Below, piece after piece: positions 1-8,635 of a DNA stretch of 22,212 nt (position 1 is its first letter; every line of letters starts with the position of its first letter). The position numbers and the translations under genes were made by a program. Under the pieces are notes generated by a model. It ran no database searches, was not told the DNA's origin, and saw nothing but the letters and a program-made list of their open reading frames with translations. Source of the stretch: Baffinella frigidus (Eukaryota > Cryptophyceae > Cryptomonadales > Baffinellaceae); the NCBI GenBank assembly GCA_026770585.1, contig MU646327.1, positions 1,314,715-1,336,926 on the forward strand, in the 5' to 3' direction.

Positions 1-108
1 CTCTCTGTCTCTCTGTCTCTCTGTCTCGCTGTCTCGCTGTCTCGCTGTCTCTATCTCTTTGTTTTCTCTGTCTCACTCTCTGTCTCTCTGTCTCTCTGTC
101 TCTCTGTT

Positions 109-181
<73 letters not shown>

Positions 182-205
182 TTATCTGTCTGTCTATCTG
201 TAGTT
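1..205. repeat. CTGT/CTCT simple-sequence repeat
   Basis: The first 110 bases are irregular CTCTCTGT/CTGTCTCG repeats, followed by a nearly perfect (CTGT)n tetranucleotide run to about 205 with a few TCTA variants. It lies upstream of the first recognisable exon at 361, so it is most likely intronic. The apparent reading frames through it are low-complexity artefacts (TDRQ or SVCL repeats). Confidence 0.95.
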
Positions 206-280
206 TTTTTTCTCTCCCCCCCTCTTTCTTTCTCTCTCTCCCTCTCTCCCTCTCCCTCTCCCTCTCTCTCGCTCCCGCCC
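206..280. repeat. pyrimidine-rich CT tract
   Basis: An almost pure C/T stretch that continues the preceding repeat. On the + strand it lies 80-150 bases before the inferred splice acceptor at 360, so it may act as part of an extended polypyrimidine region of the intron. No gene is seen from 1 to 360. Confidence 0.7.
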
Positions 281-360
281 GCCCATTTCCCAGGCACACA
301 CCAACAAGCAGGCCCCCTTGCTCCACAGCGTCTGACCGCCTCCGGTGGTACGCTTGACAG

Positions 361-2193
361 GTGGCAGCACTGACGCGCGACCTGGACATCCTGATGTGGG
401 ACGTGCAACGGATCCACGACTTCACGTCGCACCTCGCGCCCGCCCCGCCCGAGAACCCGACCGAGGTGTGGGCGGGCCTCACCCGCTACCAGGAGCTGTC
501 GACCCTCTGCAAACAGGTCCCGTTTCCATCCCCGACCACCTCTCATCATGCACCAACCTCTGAAGCACCAACCTCCCATGCACCTATCTCCGATGCAGCA
601 GCGCTCGCACGCGTGTGATGACCTACTGCGGTGTGAGGCTCGTCGGCACCGCGGGAGGTGCCCGCTGCGCTGCGGACGACTGCTGCTTCCACCAGCGCTG
701 CACGTGTCAGTGTGTGCGAGTGCGTGAGAGTGCGTGATAGAGGCTGCGCGGGGGGTGGCAGTTGGCAGACAAGCGATTCAAGATCACGATCGAGGAGAGC
801 GCGGGAGGCTTGCAAGAGCAAGTGCGCACCATGCGGCCTCTCCCGGTGCTCCACCAGTCTGGCGCAGGTGCTCCCCTCCCCCTTTCGGGATCTGCACCAG
901 GAGCAATCGCCCACCTGCCTCACGCCCCTCTCTGTGGAGAACACCCCACCCCCTGCAACCTCCCATACCCCCCTCTGCTCGCATCCGCGAGCCCCGTCGG
1001 GCGTGCCCCTCGTGCGTGCGTGTCAGCTCTCTCCGGGTGCAAAAGATCTCTCTCTCCCCAAGTCCTGCGAATAGCTAGTCTCCCGCGCGCCTTGCACGGG
1101 CTGAGTCACGTGGGTGGGGTGACGAGCGTCGGGTCGGTGGTTGGTGGGTGGGCAGCGGCGGCGCGGGGGGCGGGGGGGGAGAGCGAGCGGCGGAGCAAGC
1201 CTGCGGAAGAGCAGCTGGCTGAACTGCGGGGGCTGCTGGAGGTCAAGGATCAGATGGTCTGGATGATGCTCGCAGAGCGTAAGGAGCTGCAAGCTAAGCT
1301 CACTGAGGCTGAGAAGGTCCTGCCCCCACACCCTCACTCTGCAGATGCCCTCTCCTCAGACCATAGCTCGCACCTTGTCCTCGATTCACTCGAGGGTTTC
1401 TGGGCGACACTCGATGGTGCTGGCCCAGCAGTGAGGAGCACCCTGCCGAGTACAGGGGTACCTCGCTCATAAGAAACCGCCTCCGCCTAGGACCCTACAG
1501 TAGGCCTACGTCTAGGGCCCAACGGTGGTGCTAGTGGAGTGGGCTCTTTCTGATGAGCGAGGTACCTTCGTAGTGACGTGCTGCCTGATTTAACTGAGCT
1601 ACTGAGTGGGCACCTGCCGCTTGCGCCTTGCTTTGGCGAGAGAGGCCTATCCCTCATGTGCCCAAGGTCTCAAAATTAACCCCCGACAGGTCCTAGGCAG
1701 GTCCTAGGGCCCTCCGGTAGGGAGTATGAGCCTACTGGCCAGTTAAGGGATAGGCCCCCTCTAGACAGTCTGGTAGGAAGGCGCGAGACGGCGCTTCCTG
1801 TCGGGGAGGCGCGCGGCTTGCGCTGGCCCTCACGCCAAGGATCAGATGGCGCCCTCTGTTCATGCGTCGCCTCGTGCGCGAGTGTGGACATGAACAGTGA
1901 GGAGGAACTGTGATGCGGAGTGAGGAGAGAGTCCTGAGAAGGGCCTGCCTCGGGGAAGGAGACGCAAGATCTCGTGGCAGGCCCGCCTCGGGCAAGGCGA
2001 CGCATGATCTGAGATGGATGTTGGGTGGTGGCAGGGACGGGGTGAGCAGCGGGCAGCGTACGCGGTGCTGGAGGGAGAGTCGGTGAAAGAGCAGGAGGAG
2101 TGGCGCCTCATGTGCGAGGGGCTGAAGGCGAAGCTCGAGGCGGCCACCAGCGAGAACGCCCAGCTCAAGGCTGTCGTCGCGCGTCCTACGTAG
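361..2193 (+). CDS. coiled-coil protein, 3'-terminal exons (5' part missing)
   Basis: Four phase-0 exons join in one frame: 361-516, 762-821, 1212-1316 and 2050-2193, ending in TAG, for 154 residues. Acceptors all end in AG. Donors are GTCCCG, GTGCGC and GTCCTG. The product starts VAALTRDLDILMWDVQRI and continues through heptad-rich helical segments: RYQELSTLCKQLADKRF, then QLAELRGLLEVKDQMVWMML, then EEWRLMCEGLKAKLEAATSE. It looks like the C-terminus of a long coiled-coil protein (scaffold, motor or flagellar type); no family is recognised. The last intron (1317-2049) holds two palindromic elements. The frame is open from 762 to 1472, but base composition and low-complexity translation between 822 and 1211 argue for an intron. 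The 5' exons should lie left of the window. Exon borders are inferred. Confidence 0.6.
1451..1572. mobile_element. palindromic MITE, family 1, copy 1
   Basis: A 122-bp element with inverted ends. The left end reads TACAGGGGTACCTCGCTCAT and the right end is its near complement (ATGAGCGAGGTACC..). The centre contains CCTAGGACCCTACAGTAGG-like sequence. It has the same size and ends as copies at 2345-2465 and 2726-2847. It sits in the last intron of the coiled-coil gene. No transposase is present. Confidence 0.85.
1648..1752. mobile_element. palindromic MITE, family 2, copy 1
   Basis: A 105-bp element whose left end TATCCCTCATGTGCCCA is complementary to the right end TGGCCAGTTAAGGGATA, with mismatches. 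The interior contains GGCAGGTCCTAGGGCCCT and GAGCCTACTGG. A second copy with better-preserved ends and the same core lies at 20772-20875. It is located in the same intron as family 1 copy 1. Confidence 0.8.
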
Positions 2194-2205
2194 CCCTAGC
2201 CACTT

Positions 2206-2230
2206 CAGGGGTACCTCGCGCATAATAAAC
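2206..2230 (+). mobile_element. family 1 MITE, left-end fragment
   Basis: CAGGGGTACCTCGCGCATAA matches the left end of family 1, but no matching right end follows within the usual 122 bp. It starts about 13 bases after the stop codon of the coiled-coil gene, in what should be its 3' untranslated region. Confidence 0.65.
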
Positions 2231-2344
2231 GAGGATTCTGAAAACACCAGCGTGGTATTTCTTATTTGTAGGACCGGCCAGGCCTGGGTCACCCACCTCT
2301 GCCAGGCATGCCACGCGTGTGGCGGGCACGCCTCCACCAGATGC

Positions 2345-2465
2345 ACAGGGGTACCGAACTCATAAAAACCGCCCCCCTCCCCCTAGGACCACCATAGGGC
2401 CCTAGGCATAGGCCTACTGTAGGGTCGTAGGAGGGGGCGGTTTCTTATGAGCGTGGTACCCCTGT
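2345..2465. mobile_element. palindromic MITE, family 1, copy 2
   Basis: A 121-bp element. The left end is ACAGGGGTACCGAACTCATA and the right end is TTATGAGCGTGGTACCCCTGT. The interior has CCGCCCCC, CCTAGGACCAC and the complementary GTCGTAGGAGGGGGCGG, so the whole element can fold as a long hairpin. It is intergenic, between the + strand coiled-coil gene and the 3' end of the minus-strand DH-PH gene. Confidence 0.9.
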
Positions 2466-2725
2466 AGGCTTCCATTGGAATATTCATTTCTGTACATGCA
2501 CATCGCAACTCAACACTTTACACACACCTGACGTTCTCCCGCGGCCACGCAAACCGCTGCTCCTCCCCTCCCAGAATGGCCCTCTACAGCACACTGTCCA
2601 GCTGTCCACGCGCCCCAGCAACCCCCCCCTCCCGGCTTCACATGGACCAGGGCTGGTCACCTGTGCCCGTCTCCGGGCGACGATATCCGCGATCTAATGC
2701 TCGCACGACGGGGCGCGACACCCGA
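2466..2725. other. intergenic spacer, nothing recognised
   Basis: This stretch separates two family 1 MITE copies between convergently transcribed genes. I see no convincing exon, RNA gene or repeat in it. Confidence 0.5.
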
Positions 2726-2847
2726 ACAGGGGTACCTCGCTCATAACAAAGTGCTACCCCCTAGGACCCTACAAAATGACTATTCCTGGTAGGGCCCCAT
2801 GGTGGTCCTTGGGGGGGGGCAGTTTGTTATGCGAGAGGCAACCCTGT
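2726..2847. mobile_element. palindromic MITE, family 1, copy 3
   Basis: A 122-bp element. The left end is ACAGGGGTACCTCGCTCATAA; the right end is TTATGCGAGAGGCAACCCTGT, with a few mismatches. The centre has CCTAGGACCCTAC and GGTAGGGCCC. The reading frame of the minus-strand DH-PH exon continues into this element and ends at a TAG inside it (2780-2782). Confidence 0.88.
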
Positions 2848-3855
2848 AGGGATCCTGGAGTAGCTCGCCCTCCAGGGCCTGCGCGGCAACGAGGGCCGCG
2901 AGCCACCTCTGCTTGCCGGTCTCGGCGCCGAACCCGACCCACACGGGGATGGTTGAGCAGCTCTTTCGCGCAACGGGGCAGAGGCTGACCGCGTGGAAGT
3001 CCGGGGGGAGGATGGCGCTGGAGCGCGCGGCGTCGAGCGCCACGACACTCCCGACCTCCCACGCGTGCCACACGCGCAGCGCGCCCACCCCGAGGCTGAC
3101 CCCACCATCCTCGCCCTCACCGCACTCTCCGTTACCGCTCCACCCGCCCGCGTCCTCCGCCTCGCACAGCAGCACCAAGTCGTTGAAGAGGCATAGCCAG
3201 TGGCAGCTGCCCCGTATGCTGCCTCCCGGTATGCATGCCGCGGGCGGCGTGCGCCCGGCCGGCCCGTCCAGAAGCGTTGCCTCGTCCCCGAAGGCCTGCT
3301 CGGCCCCTGCAGGGATGTACAGCCACCATGTTCACACCTTTGCCCTGAATCAACCGGCCTCATCCAAGGATCCATCGATTCAGATTGGGCGGGCAAGTAG
3401 AGTGGGAAGAGTGAGGGCAAACGAGAGGCGTGAGAGGGAAGCGCACCCGTTCTGACGCGAGCGTTGGAAGGAAGTAGCTTGACAGGCGCAGAGAGGAGGA
3501 GGCGGCGGTGGGGAGGCAGGGCCTCCCAGGCCTCGAGGCATGCCCCGGCGGGACGCGCGCGCCATTGCCCAAGAGGGCGCGAGAGGCGCGCTTGCAGCCG
3601 CACGAGTGCCGCCATCTGCCCCACCACGCGTCAGGATGGTCAGCCAACCCGGCTGAGGCAGAGGTAGGAGCCGTTGGGCACCGCACCGAGCGCGAGGGGC
3701 GCAGCGTGCGGGAGGTGCATGACCAGCGCTAGGTTCGAGGCCCTGGGAGCGCGAAGGGTGCACCATAAACTTGAAACCCTAAACCCTAAACCCTAAACCC
3801 TAAATCCTAAGGCCCAAACCCTCGACCCCCAACCCTGAACCCTCAACCCTCATCC

Positions 3856-3887
<32 letters not shown>

Positions 3888-5395
3888 ATCCTCAACCGTA
3901 AACCGTACACCGTGGACCGTAAACCGTAAACTCTAAAATCTAAACTCTAAACCCTAAACTCTTCACCCTAAACCGTACGTCAGAGGCAGGAGAGGTGTTA
4001 GATGGCGCTCGCCAGTCAGTGCCGGGAGGACAGCAACCTGGTGATCCCTAATGCCCTCGAGTCCCGCGAGTGCCGTGTGCAGCGAGGCTTGTGCGGCAGT
4101 CAGCTCCCGCCCCCACCGCCCGTCGCAGTGCGTCACAGGGGTCTCCTCAGCCAGCCTCCCAAGATGCTCCGCGGCTTCGCGCGCGCACCGCTCGCCAGAC
4201 ACCATCGCCTCCAGCACTTGCTCGACATGCGTCCCCCAGCCTCCCCCTTCCCCGCCGTGCGCCCCCCCCTCTGCGTCCTCTCCCTCGCGCACCCTCGCTT
4301 CACCGTCCGAGGGCTGCGCGTGCGCGAGAGGGGGGGGGTGGGGCGGGGATGGCGCGTGGGGAAGAGGGGGAAGCGGGGAGGAGGAGGCCTGGAGGAGGAG
4401 GGCGAGGAAGGCCGGAGCGGTGAGGGCGCGCGAGAAGGCGGCGGTCGCGATGCGGAGACGCGCCACCCACGCGGAGGCACACGCGGCCCACGCCGAGAGC
4501 GACGCGCGCGCGATCGCTAGCGAGAGCGTCGGCGTGTCGAGCAGGCAGGTTTCGAGCCGCGCGCAGAGGGTGTGTGAGGCGGGGAGGAGCGCGTCGAGGG
4601 TCGAGAGCATCTCGCACACGTTGCGGCGGTTGCGCGCGAGGTACGTGCTCCCCTGCGTTCCAGACGTGATCCGTGCGTCAGAACATGCCGGCCTTGAAGG
4701 GAGGGGGTCGTGGAGAGATGAGAATCCAAGGGCCAGGGAAACCCCAACCCCTAAACCCTAAATCCTAAACCCTAAACCCTAACCTCCAACCCCGGAATTG
4801 AGAGCACCGATCAGGGCAACGATTTGGTCGCTCTCTGATGAATGGTGGGTGGGTCTACCTGAGGAGCGCACGATGTTGGAGGGGGGGGGAGGTTCAGGGC
4901 AAGCTGCAGTGTCCCACCTCCCGCCGAAACTGATTCTCAAAAGCGCGAACACGATGTGCGAAGACGGTTGAGCATTAGGGTTTGACAAGAAGTGGGGTGT
5001 GGGCCCTGAGAGGTACACGGTCTGCCATGCCGTCGAATCGGCACCCGGTGTCACGCACTTTCATGGGTTAACAGCCTACAATCAGGATAGTTGAGAGTAG
5101 GCCACAGGACGGTCCTAGTGCTCCTACGAGAAACCCGGGCCTGGGGGCCCTACGGCCAACCGCAGTCAATACAGTACACTCAACTACCCTGAATTCAGGT
5201 TGTCACCCCTATTAACTTGACCACGCCGGCAGACGGAGTGCATCTCGCACAGGACGGCACCTGCAGCGGCGTCCACAGGCGGAGGTGGAGTGTCTCGAGA
5301 GCCGATGCCAAACCCGTCACCTGCTGGAGGAGCCCAGCCACGGCCCTCCGCCGCTCAAGGTACCGCGCGCCCGCCGCCTCGTCGCCGCTCTCTTC
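2780..5395 (-). CDS. DH-PH (RhoGEF-like) exons
   Basis: Dbl-family proteins load Rho GTPases with GTP through a DH domain, usually followed by a PH domain. Inferred minus-strand exons, all in phase, are 5395-5261, 4652-3979, 3742-3682, 3615-3447 and 3306-2780. The first encodes ARYLERRRAVAGLLQQVTGL and ETLHLRLWTPLQ, resembling DH helix 1. The second has RRNVCEMLSTLDALLPASHT and WVARLRIATAAFSRALT with FLALLLQ, like middle DH helices, then a Pro/Gly/acidic insert. The next two lead into RRLLLSAPVKLLPS, a PH start. The last gives CHWLCLFNDLVLLCEAED and FGAETGKQRWLAALVAAQAL, typical PH core and C-terminal helix. The canonical QR..RYPLLL helix is not obvious, so the domain is divergent or an exon is misjudged. 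Translation ends inside a MITE. Phase 0 at the 5' end is compatible with the upstream CNB exons, so this may be the C-terminal half of one gene. Confidence 0.55.
3769..3972. repeat. telomere-like CCCTAAA/CCCTCAA array in intron
   Basis: About 200 bp of CCCTAAA, CCCTCAA and diverged variants (CCGTAAA, CTCTAAA). It fills most of the inferred intron between exons ending at 3979 and starting at 3742 of the DH-PH gene. On the sense strand of that gene it reads TTTAGGG. Confidence 0.9.
4738..4795. repeat. short CCCTAAA tract in intron
   Basis: Five to six CCCTAAA-like units inside the 608-bp inferred intron 4653-5260 of the DH-PH gene. Confidence 0.85.
5080..5196. mobile_element. palindromic MITE-like element, family 3
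   Basis: The left end AATCAGGATAGTTGAGAGTA is nearly complementary to the right end TACACTCAACTACCCTGAATT. The interior carries GGTCCTAG and GGCCCTACGG, resembling the cores of families 1 and 2. It lies in the DH-PH intron 4653-5260. A single copy is seen. Confidence 0.7.
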
Positions 5396-5640
5396 CTGCC
5401 GAGCGTCGAGGATGCGTCAGCGAGTTGGGGGTTGGGGTTTAGGGTTAGGGTACGGTGGGGCATCCTGCCCTCGTCTGCGTATTCTTCCTGTCGAGCGTCA
5501 GGCGTCAATCGTCCCAACGTCCGGTAGCAAACGCCTGAGGGGTCAATAGTCATGCATCTGCTCCATTTCGCGGCCCCTACCTCTCAGCATGGCCCTTCAA
5601 CTTCAACGTCGAGTAGGAAAGGAAGCAAACGGGGAGGGGC

Positions 5641-5733
5641 GCTAACCCTCAACCCTATACCTTAAACCCTCAACCCTCAACCCTCAACCCTAAACCCTCA
5701 ACATTAAACCCTAAACCCTAAACCACAAACCCT
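5641..5733. repeat. CCCTCAA/CCCTAAA array
   Basis: About 90 bp of mixed CCCTCAA and CCCTAAA units in the gap between the last CNB exon (ending 6849) and the first DH exon (starting 5395). Confidence 0.88.
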
Positions 5734-5734
5734 A

Positions 5735-5871
5735 CCACACGGTGGTCTACGGACCTTTCATCAAAAGAGAACTTACCTTCATTCAATTAACTTGAAGATT
5801 TTCTGGTGCAATTTGGTCACTTCACACCCTGACTTCCAGCCCCAACGAAACCTTTGTAGCCCACCGTGTGG
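5735..5871. mobile_element. foldback element with about 26-bp inverted ends
   Basis: CCACACGGTGGTCTACGGAC at the left is matched by the complement of the right end (CCACACGGTGGGCTACAAAG on the other strand), and similarity continues through CTTTC/GTTTC. It interrupts telomere-like repeats on both sides. The 137-bp length resembles the other short palindromic elements here, but the ends differ. Confidence 0.7.
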
Positions 5872-5889
5872 CACCTCAAACCTCAAACC

Positions 5890-6291
5890 CTTGTTGAAAC
5901 AAGAGCTGTTGCTTCGACTGATTGGTGGAGCAATTTGCTGAACTATCAGCCATGAACATGAAACCCTGCACCCAAACCCCTGAACCCTGAACCCTGAAGT
6001 CTGAACCCTGAATCCTAATATCTTAAGCCTAAACAATGAACCTCAAACATTGATCCCTGAAACCTGAACCCTAAACCCTGGACCTAACCCTTAACACCGG
6101 TACCCTCAACGATTTAGGGTTTGAAGGGCAATACACCGAACACCTGAACCCTTGACCCTAAACCCTGAAGCTTAAATCCCGACGCTTCAACCCCGAACCC
6201 TGGATCCAAAAACCTGATCCCTGAACCCTAAACTCTTGTTGACAACAGAGCTGTTGATTCCTTCAACTTTTTGGTGGAGCGTTTTGCTAAC
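5890..6291 (+). repeat. diverged 55-bp direct repeat pair
   Basis: 5890-5943 (TTGTTGAAACAAGAGCTGTT ... GGTGGAGCAATTTGCT) and 6235-6291 (CTTGTTGACAACAGAGCTGTT ... GGTGGAGCGTTTTGCT) are recognisably the same sequence. They are separated by telomere-like repeat. They mark a segmental duplication inside the repeat-rich gap. Confidence 0.7.
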
Positions 6292-6722
6292 CCGTAACCC
6301 CTGAACCAGAAACCCTACATCCGAACCTTTGAACACTGAAACCAGAACTCAAAAAGCGGGATTTTCAACCCTGAAGTCCTAACAATGCAGAATACATTTT
6401 AAACCCTAAACCGAATACTAACCCCTAAACCCTGAACCCCAAACCCCAAACCCTAAACCCTGTACCCTACACCCTGACATTTTATGTTGAGGATACGGAG
6501 TTAGCAGACAAAGCCTAAAACTGGGACTGAACCCTGCATTTGCAGACTTATTGAGATTGCAGAATCGACCCCCCTGAACTCTCCCCAAATCCCAAATCCT
6601 GAAGCTTCCAACCCCAAAGCCTGAAATCTGAAGCCTAAACCCAGAAACCTAAACCATACACCAAACTTGTATCCTGTTCCCTAACCCCTCACATTGAAAC
6701 CTAAACCCTAAACCTTATCTAA
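5950..6722. repeat. degenerate telomere-like array, C-rich on + strand
   Basis: Irregular CCCTGAA, CCCTAAA, CCTGAAC and related units interspersed with non-repeat stretches. No exon is seen. The orientation (C-rich on +) is opposite to the array on the other side of the exon at 6849-6988. Confidence 0.85.
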
Positions 6723-6848
6723 ACCCGCACCTTGCAACCTGGTGAGGTTTCAGAGTTGATCGTGGGTTCCAAGAATACCTGCCTTTTGACGCACGCGGGG
6801 GCTGACCGGAACGGGACAGGAATGGCAGGGGGCGGGCAGAGGCAGGAC

Positions 6849-7148
6849 CATGCGCGCGGCAGCAACCGCGGTTGCGAACAAGTCCGCGGCGAGCAGCTCC
6901 CGCGCCACGGCGCGCGCCTCGATGGCCAGCATGCGCACCTCCTCCCTCCCCGCCACGGCCCCCACGCTGCTCGCGCGCCGCTCCAGCGCTGAATTGGGTT
7001 TGGGTTTTCTGGGTTTTAGGTGTTAGGTTTTAGGGTTCAGGGTTTAGGGTGTAGGGTTTGGGGTGTAGGGTGTCGGGTGCAGGGTTTGGGGTTGAGGGTT
7101 TAGAGCTGAGGGTTTGGGGTTTAGGGCAGAGAGTTGAGGGTTGAGAGT

Positions 7149-7181
<33 letters not shown>

Positions 7182-8498
7182 TTTCAGGGTTTGGGATTTA
7201 GGGTTCAGGGTTTAGGGCTTAGAGTTTCGGGTTGAGTGTTTATGGTTGAGGGTTGAGGGTTTAGGGTTTAGGGTTCATGGTGTAGGGTTTAGGGTTTAGG
7301 GTTCATGGTGTAGGGTTTGGGGTTTGGGGTTTAGGGTTAAGGGTTCAGTGTTCAGGGTTTAGGGTTTAGGGTTTAGGGTTTAGGGTTTGGGGTTTATGGT
7401 TTAGGGTTTAGGGTTCATGGTTTAGGGTTTGGGGTTTAGGGTTTGGGGTTTGGGTGTAGGGTGTAGGGTTTAGGGTATAGGGTTTAGGGATCAGAGGTAA
7501 GAGGTTAGGGGTTAGGGGTAAGGGTTATGATCCAGGGGCTGAGGGCTCAGGGATGAGTGCTTAGGGTTGAGGGTGTGGGGTTTGGGGTTCAGGGTTTAGG
7601 GTTCAGGGTTGAGGGTTGAGGGTTGAGGGTTGAGGGTTTGGGGTTTAGGGTTTGGGGGTTGGGGTTTAAGGCTTAGGGTTTAGGGTTGAGAGTTTACGGT
7701 TTCGGGTTTCGGGTTCCGGGTATGGAGTTGAGGATGTAGGGTTTGGGCTCAGGGTTTAGGGATGAGGGTTCAGGGTTAATGGTTAAGGGTGTAGGGATTG
7801 GGGTTTAGGATTTAGGGTTTAGAGTTTATGGTTGAGGGTTTTGGGTTTGGGGTTCATGGTTTAGGCTTTAGGTTTTAGGGTTCAGGGGTTAGGGTTCATG
7901 GTTTGGTTTTTCAGGGTTTAGGGTTTTGGGTTTGGAGTTTAGGGTTTAGGGTTGAGGATTGATGGTTTAGGGTGTAGAGTTAAGGGATGAAGGGGTTTAG
8001 GAAAGTTGGGGTTCAGGGTTTAGGGTTTATGGTTTAGGTTTTACAGTAGATGGTTCAGGGTTCAGGGTTCAGGGTGCAAGCGTTAGGGTTGAGGCTTCAG
8101 GGCTGAGGGTTCAGGGTTTAGAGTTTATGGTTTATGGTTTATGGGTGAGGGTGGATGGTTGAGGTTTGAGTGTATAGGGTTTGGGGTTAGGGGTTAATGG
8201 TCAGGGCTCAGGGCTCAGGGCTCAGGGCTCGGGGCTCAGGACTCAGGGCTCAGGGATCAGGGCTAAGGGCTAAGGGTTTAGGGTTTAGGGTGTAGGGTGT
8301 AGGGTGTAGGGTTGAGGGTTGAGGGTTTAGGGTGCAGAGTTTAGGGTTTGGTTCAGGGTTCAGGTTTTAGGTCGAGGGTTTAGGTTTTAGAGTTTGGGGT
8401 TCAGGGTTATGGGTTCAGGGTTCAGGGTTGAGGGTTGAGGGTTGAGGGTTCAGGGTTTAGGGTTTAGGGTTGAGGATTGAGGGTTGAGGGTTGAAGGT

Positions 8499-8578
<80 letters not shown>

Positions 8579-8582
8579 AGGT

Positions 8583-8635
<53 letters not shown>

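Noticed and set aside
51-579. Frames coding for TDRQ or SVCL repeats at the left edge
   Set aside because: Direct translation of the CTGT simple repeat; no conserved protein.
2827-3627. 266-residue minus-strand frame through the DH-PH region
   Set aside because: Only its first part (3615-3447, MAALVRLQARL to NARVRTG) matches the coding pattern. Downstream, the PH motifs are in another frame, reached by an intron at 3446-3307.
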